From: Calycina herbarum
Lineage: Eukaryota > Ascomycota > Leotiomycetes > Helotiales > Pezizellaceae
Assembly: GCA_001414485.1 (NCBI GenBank)
Contig: LLEY01000092.1
Span: forward strand, 186,001 to 250,000
Reading direction: 5' to 3'
Length of the DNA: 64,000 bases
The notes beneath the pieces are model-generated. The model was not told the DNA's origin, made no database searches, and saw nothing but the letters and a program-made list of their open reading frames with translations. The translations under genes were made by a program, and so were the position numbers. Positions 35,391 to 47,400 of this stretch are shown piece by piece. Numbering within the stretch: the stretch's first letter is position 1; each line of letters begins with the position of its first letter.

Positions 35391-36151
35391 GGTGACGGGA
35401 CGGTGGTCGGTGGTGGGAGATGGAGGGAGAGACTTCAGAGCAACGGCAAGAACAGCGATTGAAGGAATACAGGGACATGTTCCATTGAGGAGGCGGCAGC
35501 CTTCCTGTTTATCTTATTGCTAGAAGCGCCCAGCTGATGGAGGCAGGAGGCAGGAGGCATGCGACATGGGGGCCAAACACGCAGCCTTGCGGAGATTGTG
35601 ACGCTGGAGAGACATGGCACATGCTGAAAGCTGCCGCACACGCCGCAGTGAGCCGCTTGCCGCTGTCACATCCTCGCTGAAGACCCGCTGAAGATCCCCA
35701 CAAGACCCAGCTTCCTTTTTTAGCTCCAGCGCTGTTGACGATGGCTTCAACCCCATCTTGAAACAAGACAAGACAAAACAACGGGGAAATTCAGAAGCAC
35801 ACCTACATAGTACGTTCGTACTCGACATTCTCACCGACAAACAATCTACCAACGCGCCATATCACCAGAAACCGAAATCTACGCTGCGTCCCTGAGGGCA
35901 ACACAAATACCTGAAACAACGACCTGTGGGTGTTTCGTGTTTCTTCTAGGCTGCCATCCGACGAAGGAATTGAGCTCAACGACTGTCGTGTAACCCATAT
36001 CAGGAACAGATCATCTACAACGGTGCTCGATCGCCCACAGCACTTTGAAGTATTCCCGGCCATAGATACATACAAAAAAAAGCTCTAGCCTGGAACTGGA
36101 CTTCGAAATCAGCGACTTCCTGCCTTTGGAATTCTGCCTCCTCAAATAGAA
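35391..36151. other. Divergent intergenic region, no gene seen
   Basis: Lies between the starts of the CorA-like gene (-) and the acetyltransferase gene (+). The open frames inside it are short, mutually overlapping and domain-free. A short imperfect repeat GGAGGCAGGAGGCAGGAGGC occurs at about 35538-35557. Promoters for both genes are expected here. Confidence 0.5.
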
Positions 36152-36870
36152 ATGTCTGAGATAAAAATTGTTCACATATGTCGTGACGAGGCCAGCATAC
36201 AAGCGTATGCAGAACGTTACAAGGCATTTCGACTCCTGTCTCTACAAGTTGCACCAGAGATGTTTGGTTCAACCTACGCAAGAGAGGTGGCTTTCACCGA
36301 TAAAATCTGGTGTGACCGCCTGGCAAATTCACAAGCCACTACCTACGCTGCTCTTCAAGGAGAGACCATGGTAGGATCACTCACAGTTCTGGGACCTTTG
36401 TCGTTCCACCCTGAGTGAGTAGTTTTACTATTTGGCAAGAAATCCCCATGTCTTAAGCTATAATTCTTGCTTCTTTTCCCGTTCATCTCCAGCGTGAACT
36501 TTATCTGATTTCTTCGTATAGAAACGACTTTCTGAGCAACCCCTGGGAGCCTTCCGAAGACGAGTATGAGAAGGATCCTCCTGACTATGCTCATTTTCGT
36601 ATAAATGGAGTTTTTACAAGTCCCTCTGTTCGAGGAAAGGGTGTTGGCAAATCACTTATGGAGCTGGCTCTCAAAGGACAGAAGCAGATGGCCGCTGATT
36701 TGGGCAAGGAGCTCGTTTCAACAATTGGAGTTGACTCCGATAATATCCCCGCAGTCAGCCTGTACCGAAAGTTTGGATACGTTACGATAAATGAAGCTCC
36801 TCGGCCTGGTGATAGTTCTCGGACGGGACTTTTGCTTAAATATGTACCTTCCTCTGAAGCTACAACTTGA
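36152..36870 (+). CDS. GNAT-family N-acetyltransferase
   Basis: Two exons (36152-36414 and 36522-36870, 107-nt intron) give 203 residues. The fold order is typical of GNAT enzymes: an N-terminal helix region (YAERYKAFRLLSLQVAPEMF), beta strands TTYAALQGETMVGSLTVLG, then the acetyl-CoA motif A region INGVFTSPSVRGKGVGKSLM with the R-G-K-G-V-G loop. It ends with IGVDSDNIPAVSLYRKFGYV, the conserved SLYRKFGY of motif B. The substrate cannot be told from sequence; small amines, amino groups of proteins or xenobiotics are all possible. The splice joins PE and NDFLSNPWEP in frame with a GTGAGT donor. Confidence 0.88.
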
Positions 36871-37419
36871 ACAAAATAGGCAAGCAGAGGGATTATATTG
36901 GTGATGTCGAAGCAAATGCAAAATGTAGCTTCCGCTTCATAATCTTCATGCCTCTGAGCTTGCACAAAGATTCTTCAATTTCCTAACTTCCTTCTCTTTC
37001 CTACACCTTTCTATTGAGCACACGCAAGGTGATAACCCGAAAGTCTTACATGCCATGCAAGTTGATCAGGCGGAAAGATCTCCCAGTTTCTTGTGATCTT
37101 CAAGTGTGGCAGTGCAATGCACCTCAGCCACACCAACCCCTCATAGCCAATGAACGAGAGCTACCCCTCGTTTTCAGGTTCATTCAAAACTGGGAAAAGA
37201 AGCTCAATCCTTGACGTGAACATGCAGAAATTCGTACTAGCTCACCACAGGAGGGCTGGATTTCTTTTCTTACTTATGCTTCATTCATTATTTCATCCAC
37301 TGGAGAGGTATCACAAGAGCCGAGATACCCTAAGAGTCTCGCTCGAATCGCCAGGTTATGTTTGTACATCCAAAATTAACAGGATATTCAAGAGACCTTC
37401 ACTGGTTTTCAACTGAAAA
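36871..37419. other. Intergenic, no gene seen
   Basis: Contains the 3' end of the acetyltransferase transcript and the promoter of the CFEM gene. Short open frames here have no domain features. A TTTCCTAACTTCCTTCTCTT pyrimidine tract lies near 36980. Confidence 0.5.
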
Positions 37420-38323
37420 ATGCCGTCGTCAAAATCCCTTTTCGCACTTCTCTCTATCGCGATAGCCTCACTTCCCCTCATCAACTCCCAACTGGTTGCT
37501 TCCCTTCCGGATTGTATCCAAGATTGTATCGAACAATCTCCAGATATCAACTGCTCTACTCTCGATGTAGCATGTCTCTGTCGAGCATCATCAGGAAACT
37601 TCCTACCAGACACAATAACATGCAGTAAGTAATTCCTCCCCCCTCCGTTTGCTTCCCACAATCTTTCCCCAAGCCGACCAACTCAATCCCCAATCCTCCA
37701 ACTTCCTCACAGTGCACGCGCAATGCGATAACAACCTCGACAATAACCTCCTCCTCACCCCCCTCCAAGTAGCCTGCCAACTAACAGGCTCTCCAATCCC
37801 ATCCTCCGCCTTGCGAAACGCCCAAAACATCGGCAGCTCCCTCGCATCCCAAAGCACAGCAACAATAACAATGCACGATACCTCCTCAAGCCTCACCTTA
37901 AAACGCACCTCAACACCGACTTTCCATGCCCCAGTACAAAGTGTAACCTCCTCCCCAGGTTTCACACTCACGACCAAGAACGTACCCACACAAAGTTCCA
38001 CTCTTTATCCGTATTTAGGGACGAAACCTAGTACGCAGGGTATCGGTCCTAGTACAACGAGTACTGGTGGTTCGGTCACGCAGATTACGGGGACGAAAAC
38101 GGATACGCAGACTGGGACTGGGACGGGGACGCAAACACAAACGGGACAAAGTCAAGTTTCGACAAGTACGACGGGTGGTGTGGGAAGTAAGACTACTGCT
38201 CCTCCTAATTCGGTGGAAACTAATAGTTCGCCCTTTCAAGATGGGAACCCGGCTTGTCGGAATGGAATGGATTGGTCGTTTGGTTTGAGTGTTGGATTTG
38301 TTTTGGGGAGTTTTTGGTTATGA
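37420..38323 (+). CDS. CFEM-domain GPI-anchored-type cell-surface protein
   Basis: Two exons (37420-37624 and 37713-38323, 88-nt intron) give 271 residues. A signal peptide (LFALLSIAIASLPLINS) is followed by an eight-cysteine CFEM domain: Cys in PDC, QDC, INC, VAC, CLC, ITC, AQC and VAC. Asp in the SPDINCSTLD region is near the position that ligands haem iron in known CFEM proteins. A long Thr/Ser/Gly-rich stalk follows (for example GTKTDTQTGTGTGTQTQTGQ), then a hydrophobic C-terminus (SFGLSVGFVLGSFWL), which fits a GPI-anchor signal. CFEM proteins act in haem or iron uptake, cell-wall integrity or host interaction; which applies here is unknown. The intron falls within the CFEM domain and both sides keep the cysteine pattern. 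Confidence 0.88.
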
Positions 38324-41300
38324 GGTTGTTCAGTGTTGTAGGGTGTTGGTGGCGATTGTGTAGGTTTATATGGATGTGTGGGAGAGTGAGTGAGTGATGA
38401 AAGCTTATGATTCATGATGTTGGTTCGGGAGTTTGGTGCTTGGGCTAGGTTTGAAGGCGAAAACGCCGAAGTAAATGAGGTCTTAACTTCATCTATTAAT
38501 TTTCGATTTTGTGGGATAATTTAATTAAATAAAGAACTCATTTTTCCAGCGTATTTGTAAATCGAGTCGTCGTGACTCGTAAGTTTCGTCGATATTTCAA
38601 CTCCCGCCTTTCGCTTGTAATCTTCTTTAATTCTTCCAATTATATGGGAACCTGTTGCAGTAACACCAATTAAAGTTATTTCAACCACTCGCTCAATGAA
38701 ACAGTTTGAGAACTCGTAAACTTACTTTGTTTGCTTTGTCTTATTCATAAGACCTGGGGATCATACTTACCTGGGTTTCGATGGCAGTTAATAAATGGAC
38801 AATGCACGGGGGGGCAGTTTGGAAGCAGGATTTAAATCAGGACCAGAGTGAGGTTAAGGCAAAAAACTTGATATCAAAAAATAGGTGTATGTCTTTGGAT
38901 CAGTGACGTACTTCTTTAGAGAGCGATACCCGGAACAACAAAAGAGGAGAATGGTGCGGTGGCAACTTTGACGTCCCAGTTCTACATCTCTTCCACAGAC
39001 TTACTTATACAATAACCCTCTTGGGGTCCTTGGATAAAGACTAGATTCACAATATTTAGTAGCAGAGTGAGATTTCTAATGTATTGATATCCAGTAAGAG
39101 ATCCGTGCATTGTTCTCCGGCACCTACTCTCCCTTGGAGTGCGAAACAGCCTGGGACATGGAAAAGGACTTATTCGAGACAGGTTAGGAAGTTTGCTTTC
39201 TTGATTCTCCTAACCTTGTAGAGTGATTACTATTCTTAGTCGAGAATCTCGTGCGCAATATCATAGAAAGGTGCCGGGGAGTAATGCTCGAGTCTCTTGC
39301 CCTACTTGAGTGAAGATCATCCATCACTCTTCTACACCAAAGCTTCCTCGTTTTACTTCACAATTTCAATACCCTTTAGGTATGAATTGAGAACCCCGAA
39401 TCAATGAATCTTGATGACTTTAAACGCAAGTAAAAGGATGTCAGATTGTTCTTCACTCATGCATAAACAAGTGAGTTCTCAAAAGGTCACAAAAAGAAAA
39501 ATACTATAGTCTGAAGGCTATGATGGGTAAGGCGATTTTTGATGTAAGTTAGCTAGTAAGTTATTGCTTAATGTGAGGGGCTGTATGCTTTGATATGTGT
39601 TTCATCCCGCACTCAGAGCTATAGGAACATGATGTGGAAACTCACGTTGGCACTCATCTTTAGATTCTTTACAGCAAATTGAGCCGCCGTCGAGACGCGT
39701 ATTCAAAATCCAGCGAACTCATTCGACAGCAGCTGGAACTTCACCAATAAATCCTTGGTACTGTATATCAACTTTTCAAAAGGCTGGAGAAAGGATAGCT
39801 GATAAGTCAACTTTGAGCTTGCTGCGAAACTGTGCCTGGTGGGATAATTGATAGCTCACTCGAATTTTCTAGCCCCCAAAATTTCGAATGACTTACTCGC
39901 TATATGATCCTGCAAATGTTGGCTTACTCGCAGCACGAAGTTTTAGTTCGACCCACCACACGTTAAGGAGCAGGGGTACACAGCAACTTCGCCTGGATAG
40001 AAAACTTTACAATTAATTGTGTGAACTATTTGCTGTACAAAGAGCCGAGTTCTTGCTTATAAAGAATTTGCGCACGTTTGAAGTCGAGTGTTCGTGAAGT
40101 GAGGTGTTGGAACGCATCCCACGCTCGCTTAAAATTAACCGACTCTTCGAGGAAAATTAAATGTGACGAGTAACTGTTTACAAACCTCTACCATTCTCTT
40201 ACAAGACTTCAATAACAAAGTCGCCTAAACAGTACAAATCACTGGTCAAATCCAAAAATTTGAGAGTTCAATCTCACCACAAAATCTCGGCTGTTCATTC
40301 TAGCCAGAACACGAGCTGGACTTGCTTTCAATATCTCGGTCAATCAAAAACTCGAAATCAGCTCGAGAAAGAATGTCATTGAAACCCGCTTAGTGTGGCA
40401 CTTTTTCCATTATGATGCAAAATGTCAAAGGTCTTCGCGATCTTGTTTCTCAATTAACCCCTTTGTTTTTGCTCTGCTTTTAAACCTTGATCCATCGATT
40501 TGGAACAGCACATGATACGTTCAACTTCTGTCTCAAAACCACATTTTGGCAAACACAGTCGTTCTGACAATAGGAAGCCGCGGCCGTTAGTATGAATGCG
40601 TCGGGACGAATACCCCGCCCCCCGAGCTCAGCATGAAACTCTTAAGATTGTTTTAGTAGCTGTGGATCAGTCTTCTCCATTTCGACAGTAGTTACTTTTT
40701 CGACAGTGAATTAAGAACACCTTAAACTCTAGGGTTGAATTTATTAAGATTTCTTACATATTTCCGGCAGGCAAGTCCTACTATTTAAAGGTTCATAGTT
40801 CGTTCTTTCGAATTGAAAGCTCATTCAAATTTTGCCTCCACAGGTCCTCTGATTTGACCTTCTCGCTTCTTAATACTTTCAGCTCAATTTTGGTAAATAA
40901 GTAGGTATCTTCCAGCAGTTTTAATGGTTTGTTTGATGATCGTGAGGATCTCTGTTCTGTCATGTACAATCTCTAGTTACTCTCGGCTTGCTCATTTACT
41001 GTCAACAGGGGGTTTGGGAACCAACCTTGGCTTAAACAAATTTGGAGGAATAGCAATTGTCTCATCTACAAGGCAACTCATCCACATGACCCCGGTGCGA
41101 TCTTTGTATACGCCGACTGCAAACATCTCCCTCACAAGAGTCAGGCCTTAGTCAAGACGCAGACTAGAATTTAAGAACTCAGGATAAGATGCCTAGATTA
41201 TTCTAGCTCCCAGAAATCAAACTTTCCTAGAAATTCGATAATAGATCAAGCTTCGACAATGACTCCGAGAGTTTCAAAGTCTCTAGTTGAGTTGCTACCT

Positions 41301-43037
41301 GGAGAAGGTATTGCATACTATTTCAAGTCAGCATTAAACTTTCTGCCCCAGGACTGGTGGGTTTGAGAGCCCCGTTGATGACAGTTACTCCCAAACTCCG
41401 GATATAGTGTTTGAAAATCAAGTCTCTTGTAATCAGTTCCAGTTCTAACAATTGCGAAACGATTTATCTTATCTTGGGAAACTTTGTCTGGGAATGTAAT
41501 CTAACTTTCTCAACCATACACTCTGAAGTCTTAAAAAAGAGGTCTCAATTCTTCGTTTATTTTGCTTAGCAAAGTTTAGGTTCATAAAAGAATAACAAAG
41601 GAGTGTTAGTCATGGCACCCTAGGAGTGCCCGGACAACAGAGAAACACCAGATCATACCACCACTTTGATTACTTTAAAATGTTTCACAAACTCAATTTT
41701 CATAACTCGAGTTACACGTACGCAAAACACTAATAAGTATTTCATACATCCACTCGAAAAGCCACGAGGGAGTGGTAGAAACTGTACAATTATGAAAAGA
41801 TTACAAGTGTTTGTATAGATCCGGACCTTTCTCCTTTTCACAGTATGACGAGAAACCTCTCATAAGTCTCACACAGATGGTGGGATTCGGAAAACTCAAG
41901 GATCCCTCCCCACCCCCCTTGCATAGCAACTTTCAACGAAAGAAATTTTCTCCCTTCCTATATAACCTCTACTTAAATCGACTCCAAAACTCGTGTGATG
42001 AGTTACCATCTGCCAACATCATAAGATTTGACAATAAACCATGTATAGCGATGCCTGCACTCTAAAACTCCAACCATTTTTAAACCGAATGCTATTAATT
42101 CCTTGATTGTTTCCGCTCAATTGCCCTAACTACAACTTCCCCTATCTCTACACCTATATAGCTTGTTATAATAACTCCTTTTGGTTGGATGAAATACTTT
42201 GACAGTTGGCAGCCGGTAGGCGGTGAAAAAATGACTACTATGACAGAGATCAGAGTGACCAGGAAGATATGATGAACAAGTTAAGCCGAATGATAAGATG
42301 GAAGAATCAAATGATGCGTGGATGAGCATTGAATATAGAATACTGGCATACGACTCATATTCTCAAGACGTGAATAGAATCACAAAGGAAGTGTAGCATT
42401 TGAACGTTTAAAGAAGAGTTTGTGTCATTCAGGGAGATTCTTGAGGTCTTGGCAAACCCTTTGCTTATATACTTTGATGTTAATACTCCCAGACCTTACA
42501 AATGTCACACTTCTCCGACTACCTATCCAGGTAACTCTTAAGCCAAGGTTCTACTCTCAGCCCCTGCGACACCCAAATCTGGCTTAATATAGGCTTCTCT
42601 TGGATTTGCTATTCGACAACGGCATAAAACACGACAACAATATCCTCCTTTCTTTCATCCTAGTATTTAATCTCCTCTCTATTCACAAGCCCACTTCAAA
42701 GCGAAACCGCTAGAATCAAGACCCAAGAGCCTGAACCAAGTGAAGCATTTTGTAACTTGCTCAACAAACAAAAACACCTGAGAGGTTTTGTCGTTCTGCC
42801 GTTATTTTGTAGGTCACGTCCCAACTAGTAGAAACACCATGTTTAAGCCTAGCTAAGCCATTCAATATTCCTAAAATGCTCTTCTACAAAAACCTAAAAA
42901 CCCACTACTAGGCCGCAAACTATCAAGCAAGTAGAAAAGAAAAAAGAAAAAAGAAAGTTCATTATGCGACGAGAACAGAAGACAAAAACCCCTTGGCGCA
43001 TCGGTGAAAAGTCCCATGATTGGCCAGGAATACAAGG

Positions 43038-43205
43038 TTGTTATTCGCACCCTCTTCGAATCTAGCCTTTTCTTTCCTGGTAAGCTGCAGATTACTCGTG
43101 GCTTACTCCGTAATCGCTAGATTACCTGCCACTCACCAGCTTACCCCAAACCTACTTACTGGCTTACTTTACCAGCCCACCTGTAGGTAAGCGGCAGTAA
43201 TTAGT
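43038..43205. repeat. Dispersed repeat with GTAAGC/CTTAC motifs, copy 2
   Basis: Begins TTATTCGCACCCTCTTCG and continues with GGTAAGCTGCAGATTACTCG, GGCTTACTCC, ATTACCTGCCACT, CAGCTTACC, CTTACTGGCTTACTTTACC and GGTAAGCGGCAGTAATTAG. At least six GTAAGC or GCTTAC strings occur in both orientations. The left half is co-linear with 27022-27150. The ends TTACCTGCC and GGCAGTAA are partly complementary, so the segment may fold. Confidence 0.5.
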
Positions 43206-43565
43206 AACTCTGCGAAACAAGAACAACACGACGTAGAAAAATCGTAAAACAGAAAGAAAAATATGAGTAGAAGCGGAGGAAACTAATTAACATTAACACA
43301 GCTTCTAGCGACTTTTTATTGTCTTTGCGTTGAGATATACGTTGTTGAGGACGCCTATTACTGCCACTTTCCAAAGGGTGTGGCCAAAAAAACCAACCCA
43401 CCAGGAATTCGTAACTGACTAAGAGTAGAATCCCTCCGCTCTGTATCCCCGATTGTTCGACTAAAACTCGGAAAATCAATTTATTGTCCTAAGCGACAAA
43501 AAATATATTTATATTTTCTTCATTCGCCTAGAAGTTTTAGGACAGCTGTGGAAGGGAAAGCGTAA

Positions 43566-43922
43566 CCCCTGGTGAACCTAGAGAAGGAACATCCACAAAA
43601 TTTCGAATACCCTGCCACTAAATGGAGGTGCGACGAAAAGGTAGACAGTGATTTCACCTTAGTCACACCTTCTTTAAACAATGTCGACGACGAGGCCGAC
43701 CAGGAAGAGAGACCAGGCGACTCAAAATCATCCCACCCCAAGGCCGCTATCACCGTTCAACGACTTGAAACCATCTATATGGATGGGGAGGGGGTTATAC
43801 TCTGGAAGGGGACTAGATCGTGCCTTCCCTTTTCTATTGTAACAACCACCGCTCTCGTCATAGTGGGGCTTGCGCGAGACGAGGTTAAGGTAGGTCGAGG
43901 CGAGTGGAAGGCACGACTGTGA
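43566..43922 (+). pseudogene. Coding-like island without ATG (possible exon or relic)
   Basis: A 118-codon open frame in DNA that is clearly less AT-rich than its surroundings. The peptide includes EHPQNFEYPATKWRCDEK, VTPSLNNVDDEADQEERP and AAITVQRLETIYMDGEGVIL, and codons often end in C or G. The frame is closed upstream by TAA at 43563, and its first ATG is only at about 43782. I do not recognise it. An antisense frame covers part of the same segment, so either strand could be the coding one. It may be an exon whose partners I could not find. Confidence 0.35.
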
Positions 43923-44491
43923 GTTCTCTCTGTGGCGAGTGGCCGGGACCTCGACACTCTCGATCGACGTTGACTATGAACTACATCCCTTCCAAAGTCC
44001 ACTTTTCGCAGCACGCGCACAACAATATATGTAAATTTCTTATTTTATTGCGACTACTCTATCTCAGTAGTACCGGGCTTCTCTTGCCCAGAAGTGCATC
44101 ACCCAACAACCATCTCAGTTGGCACCCACTCTGCCTTTTCCGCCCTCCCACCATCCAAAAATGTGGGTAAATCCCCCAAAGATGCCACCACCACCACCAG
44201 AGTTTCGAGTTTCCTCGTATAATTGTGACACCAAAGACCCAAATCAGATTAACAAAAAGCACAGCATCAGAAAAACTCCCACCCGGAGGACATGATGTGG
44301 TTCCTCTAATAAACAAAGATCAAAAACAATAACAAAACAAATGACGCCATGCGAATGCCATGAGTTTCCTCCCAGACGGACAAAAGGTATTTGTAACCTT
44401 GCCGTGCCCCCAGACCATAAACGCCAACGCAATGGATTTCAGAAAAAGTCAAAATCTCGAATTCTATGTAAAAGAAGTAGCCCCCCAACTT

Positions 44492-47400
44492 TTAGGTCTT
44501 GACCGTTGACCCCTTTGATGACGAAGAAGCACCATTAGTCCCCGAACTACCTGGCTTGCCGTCTGGATATCTGATTCTGATAAACATTTTTTCCAGACGA
44601 TCCCCAGTTATCTTCTGTTGCTCAGCTGGTGCAGGCGGCCAGAATGTTGCAACGTAACCCCTTCTACATGTAAGTATTTGTTTCAAAAGGGGATTTATCC
44701 GGAAACTTACCAAAATCTGCCTCGCAGTGACTTCACCTGAGCTGGAGGGGTTTCTCCCAACTCAGCTTCCACAAAGTCTCCAATAATGACGAGCTCGTTC
44801 TTCATTACACTGGCACGCTCTTTCTGAGATTTGATGCGCTCTTTCGTGGCACCCTGTATTCTCTTCAAACTTTCCTTGACAGGCTTGAACACAATACGCA
44901 TCATCGGATCCGGATCGGGCTCGTTGGTCGATTTGTTTGGAGTGTGCTCCGACTTGCGGTGCTTCGAATGTCGATCATCCTCTGGCGCACTATGCTTTCT
45001 CTTCAAGTCGGGCTTAGAATGAGAATCGCTGCGACTATAGCTATGGCCACGGTCTCGATCTCGGTCCCTATCAAGAAGTCGATTCTTCTTGTTCTGCGGC
45101 GCTGGCGATGCAGAAACAGATCCTCTGGCATCGGCGCGTCGATGTCCGTTGGTTCTGTCATTCTTCTTGTTATTTCGGTGGTGATTCTCAACAGCGCGTT
45201 TGGCCGCCTGGCTATCAGAATGCTTGGCCTTTAGCACCGACAGGAGATAATCCGCGCGACGAACAAGATGAACAGCGCCAGGTGCCTTGGCCACTTTCTG
45301 TTCGTCCCCTTTAATGCGCTCCTCCTTTTTGTCAACTCGGTGTTCCTCGAGGAAGAACTTTTCTTTGAGACCAAGATCCGGATCATCTCTGATCTGAACC
45401 CATGCACCATAGCCGTGTCTGTGTATGCCAACGAGCAACATTCCATCTTCGCGGGCTCCCCAAGGACAAGAATAATGTGCCGCTTTCGATGCATCAGGAA
45501 CCCGGAAATTTTTGTAGTCTGCGATACCGGCAACAAGATTCTTAAGCATGATCATTTCCCCAGGACGCTCCAACACAGTCTCAGCATTCAACCTCTTCAC
45601 ACCAAGATAATCGAAGAGAACTGCCTTTTTGTCTTTTTTGGTCAGGGGCTTATTTGACTCTCGTTCCATAGCAGCGATCCTGGCTTGGTCCTCTGTGAGC
45701 AGTCTCTTGCTTTCGTCGGTAATCGCTTTGATGAAGTCCACCATCAAATTGAGATCTCGACCAATAAGGCGCGCATCTTTGATGAGCTCTTCACCTCGTT
45801 CCTCAATTGACCCATAGCGCAGGAAGGCTCTGTGAAGATTTCTGGCTTCTTTCTCGTTGAGTTCTCGCTTCGGATCGGCCAGATTGGCCTGTGCCTCGCG
45901 CTTCTCGTCCAATTCATCTTGTTTCGCCTGGTCTCTTTCTCGTTTCTTCTCCAGACGCCGTTCTCGCTCATACTCTGCAGTATTTTTCATGGCTGCTCTA
46001 CGAGGAGCGTTCTCTTCCTGCATTTTCTGAAGGAATTCTTGGTTCGCGCGCTCCTGTTCCTTGGCTTTGATGTCGTCGAGCTGATCTCTTGGAATTATGT
46101 CATCCCATTCAAGATCAAGCTTGACATCAGTGTATTCGAAACTCTTGAGGAAGTCTTCACCACCATCAGCGTCCATTCCTTCAGGAACTTCCGTCTTGTG
46201 TTCTTCGGCGTTTTCCAGAACGGAATCAATGTCGAGTTCTTCGAGTTTCTTCTGATTGCCAGTTTGTTCAAACATTTTGCGTCCTCGCTTTTTCAGGATT
46301 CGGGAAATATCGTCGGAAGATTTTGGGTCGCCAATCTTGCCAGCTTTGACCGCCTTCTCCCGGAGCTCTTTCTTTTCCTTATCGGTGACACCTCTTTGAA
46401 TTGTGATGAATTCGAGCATGAGCTTGTTGCGGGCACGTTCAAGGACCTCTTCCTCGACTGTGGCCTTTGATACCAGTCGATAAATGCTGACAGGCTTCTT
46501 CTGACCAATTCGATGAGCTCGGGCCATTGCCTGCAAATCAGCTTGAGGGTTCCAATCTGAATCGAAAATGATGACAGTGTCTGCTGTCATCAAATTGATA
46601 CCAAGACCTCCGGCTCGAGTCGACAGCAAAAAGCAAAAGTCGTTACTTCCATCTGCATTGAAATGATCAATGGCCATACGACGCGGACCGGCGGCGACTG
46701 TGCCATCGAGACGTTGGAATTGATAACCACGAAGTTGGAGATAGTCTCCCAGAATGTCAAGCATCTTGACCATCTGACTGAAAATCAAAACTCGGTGGTT
46801 GTCCTTCTTCAGTTTGTCAAGAAGACGGTCCAACAACATCATCTTTCCACTACTAGCAATGAGACCCTTGAGTTGGTCATCTCGTCTCTGGCTTCCCTTC
46901 AGAATCTTTTCTTCGGCGTTGGGAAACATATATGGATGGTTACTAGCTTTCTTGAGTTCCATCATGATATTCAAGAGAGAATGCTTTTGTCCTTTGGAAC
47001 CTTGGTTGAGAGCATCGTAGTTTCTTTTCATGATGTTTTGGTAGTATTCAACCTGTACATCAGAAAGTTCGACTCGGATAATCTTCTCAGTCTTGGGCGG
47101 CAGGTCGTTCTCAACCTTCTGCTTTGTCCGTCGTAGGATGTATGGCTGAATCTGGGTTGTAAGGTCGGCAATCTTCTGACCAGCAGCTTCCTCGGTCAAA
47201 TCCATGTCGTCCTCAATTTGAAGTACTCCAGGCATGAGAAAGTCCATGAGAGCAGAGAGTTCTCCGAGGGTGTTTTGAACAGGAGTACCAGTAATGAGTA
47301 ATCGACTTGGAGCCTTGAAGTCAAGAAGCTTCTGATAGAGCTGTGATTCTCGGTTCTTCAGGCGATGTGCTTCGTCTACTGCCATAAACTGCCATTTGAT

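Larger units (their letters stand above)
38324..44491. other. AT-rich gene-free stretch, about 6.2 kb
   Basis: The longest gap in the window. Apart from the coding-like piece at 43566-43922 no open frame looks like a gene; stops are dense in all frames. It contains the second copy of the GTAAGC-rich repeat (43038-43205). Short Pro/Ser-type frames near 41811-42065 and 44059-44316 appear to be chance. This could be degraded mobile DNA, but I can delimit no element. Confidence 0.5.

Noticed and set aside
45832..46470. Plus-strand frame of 212 codons
   Set aside because: Antisense shadow of the chd1 coding sequence.
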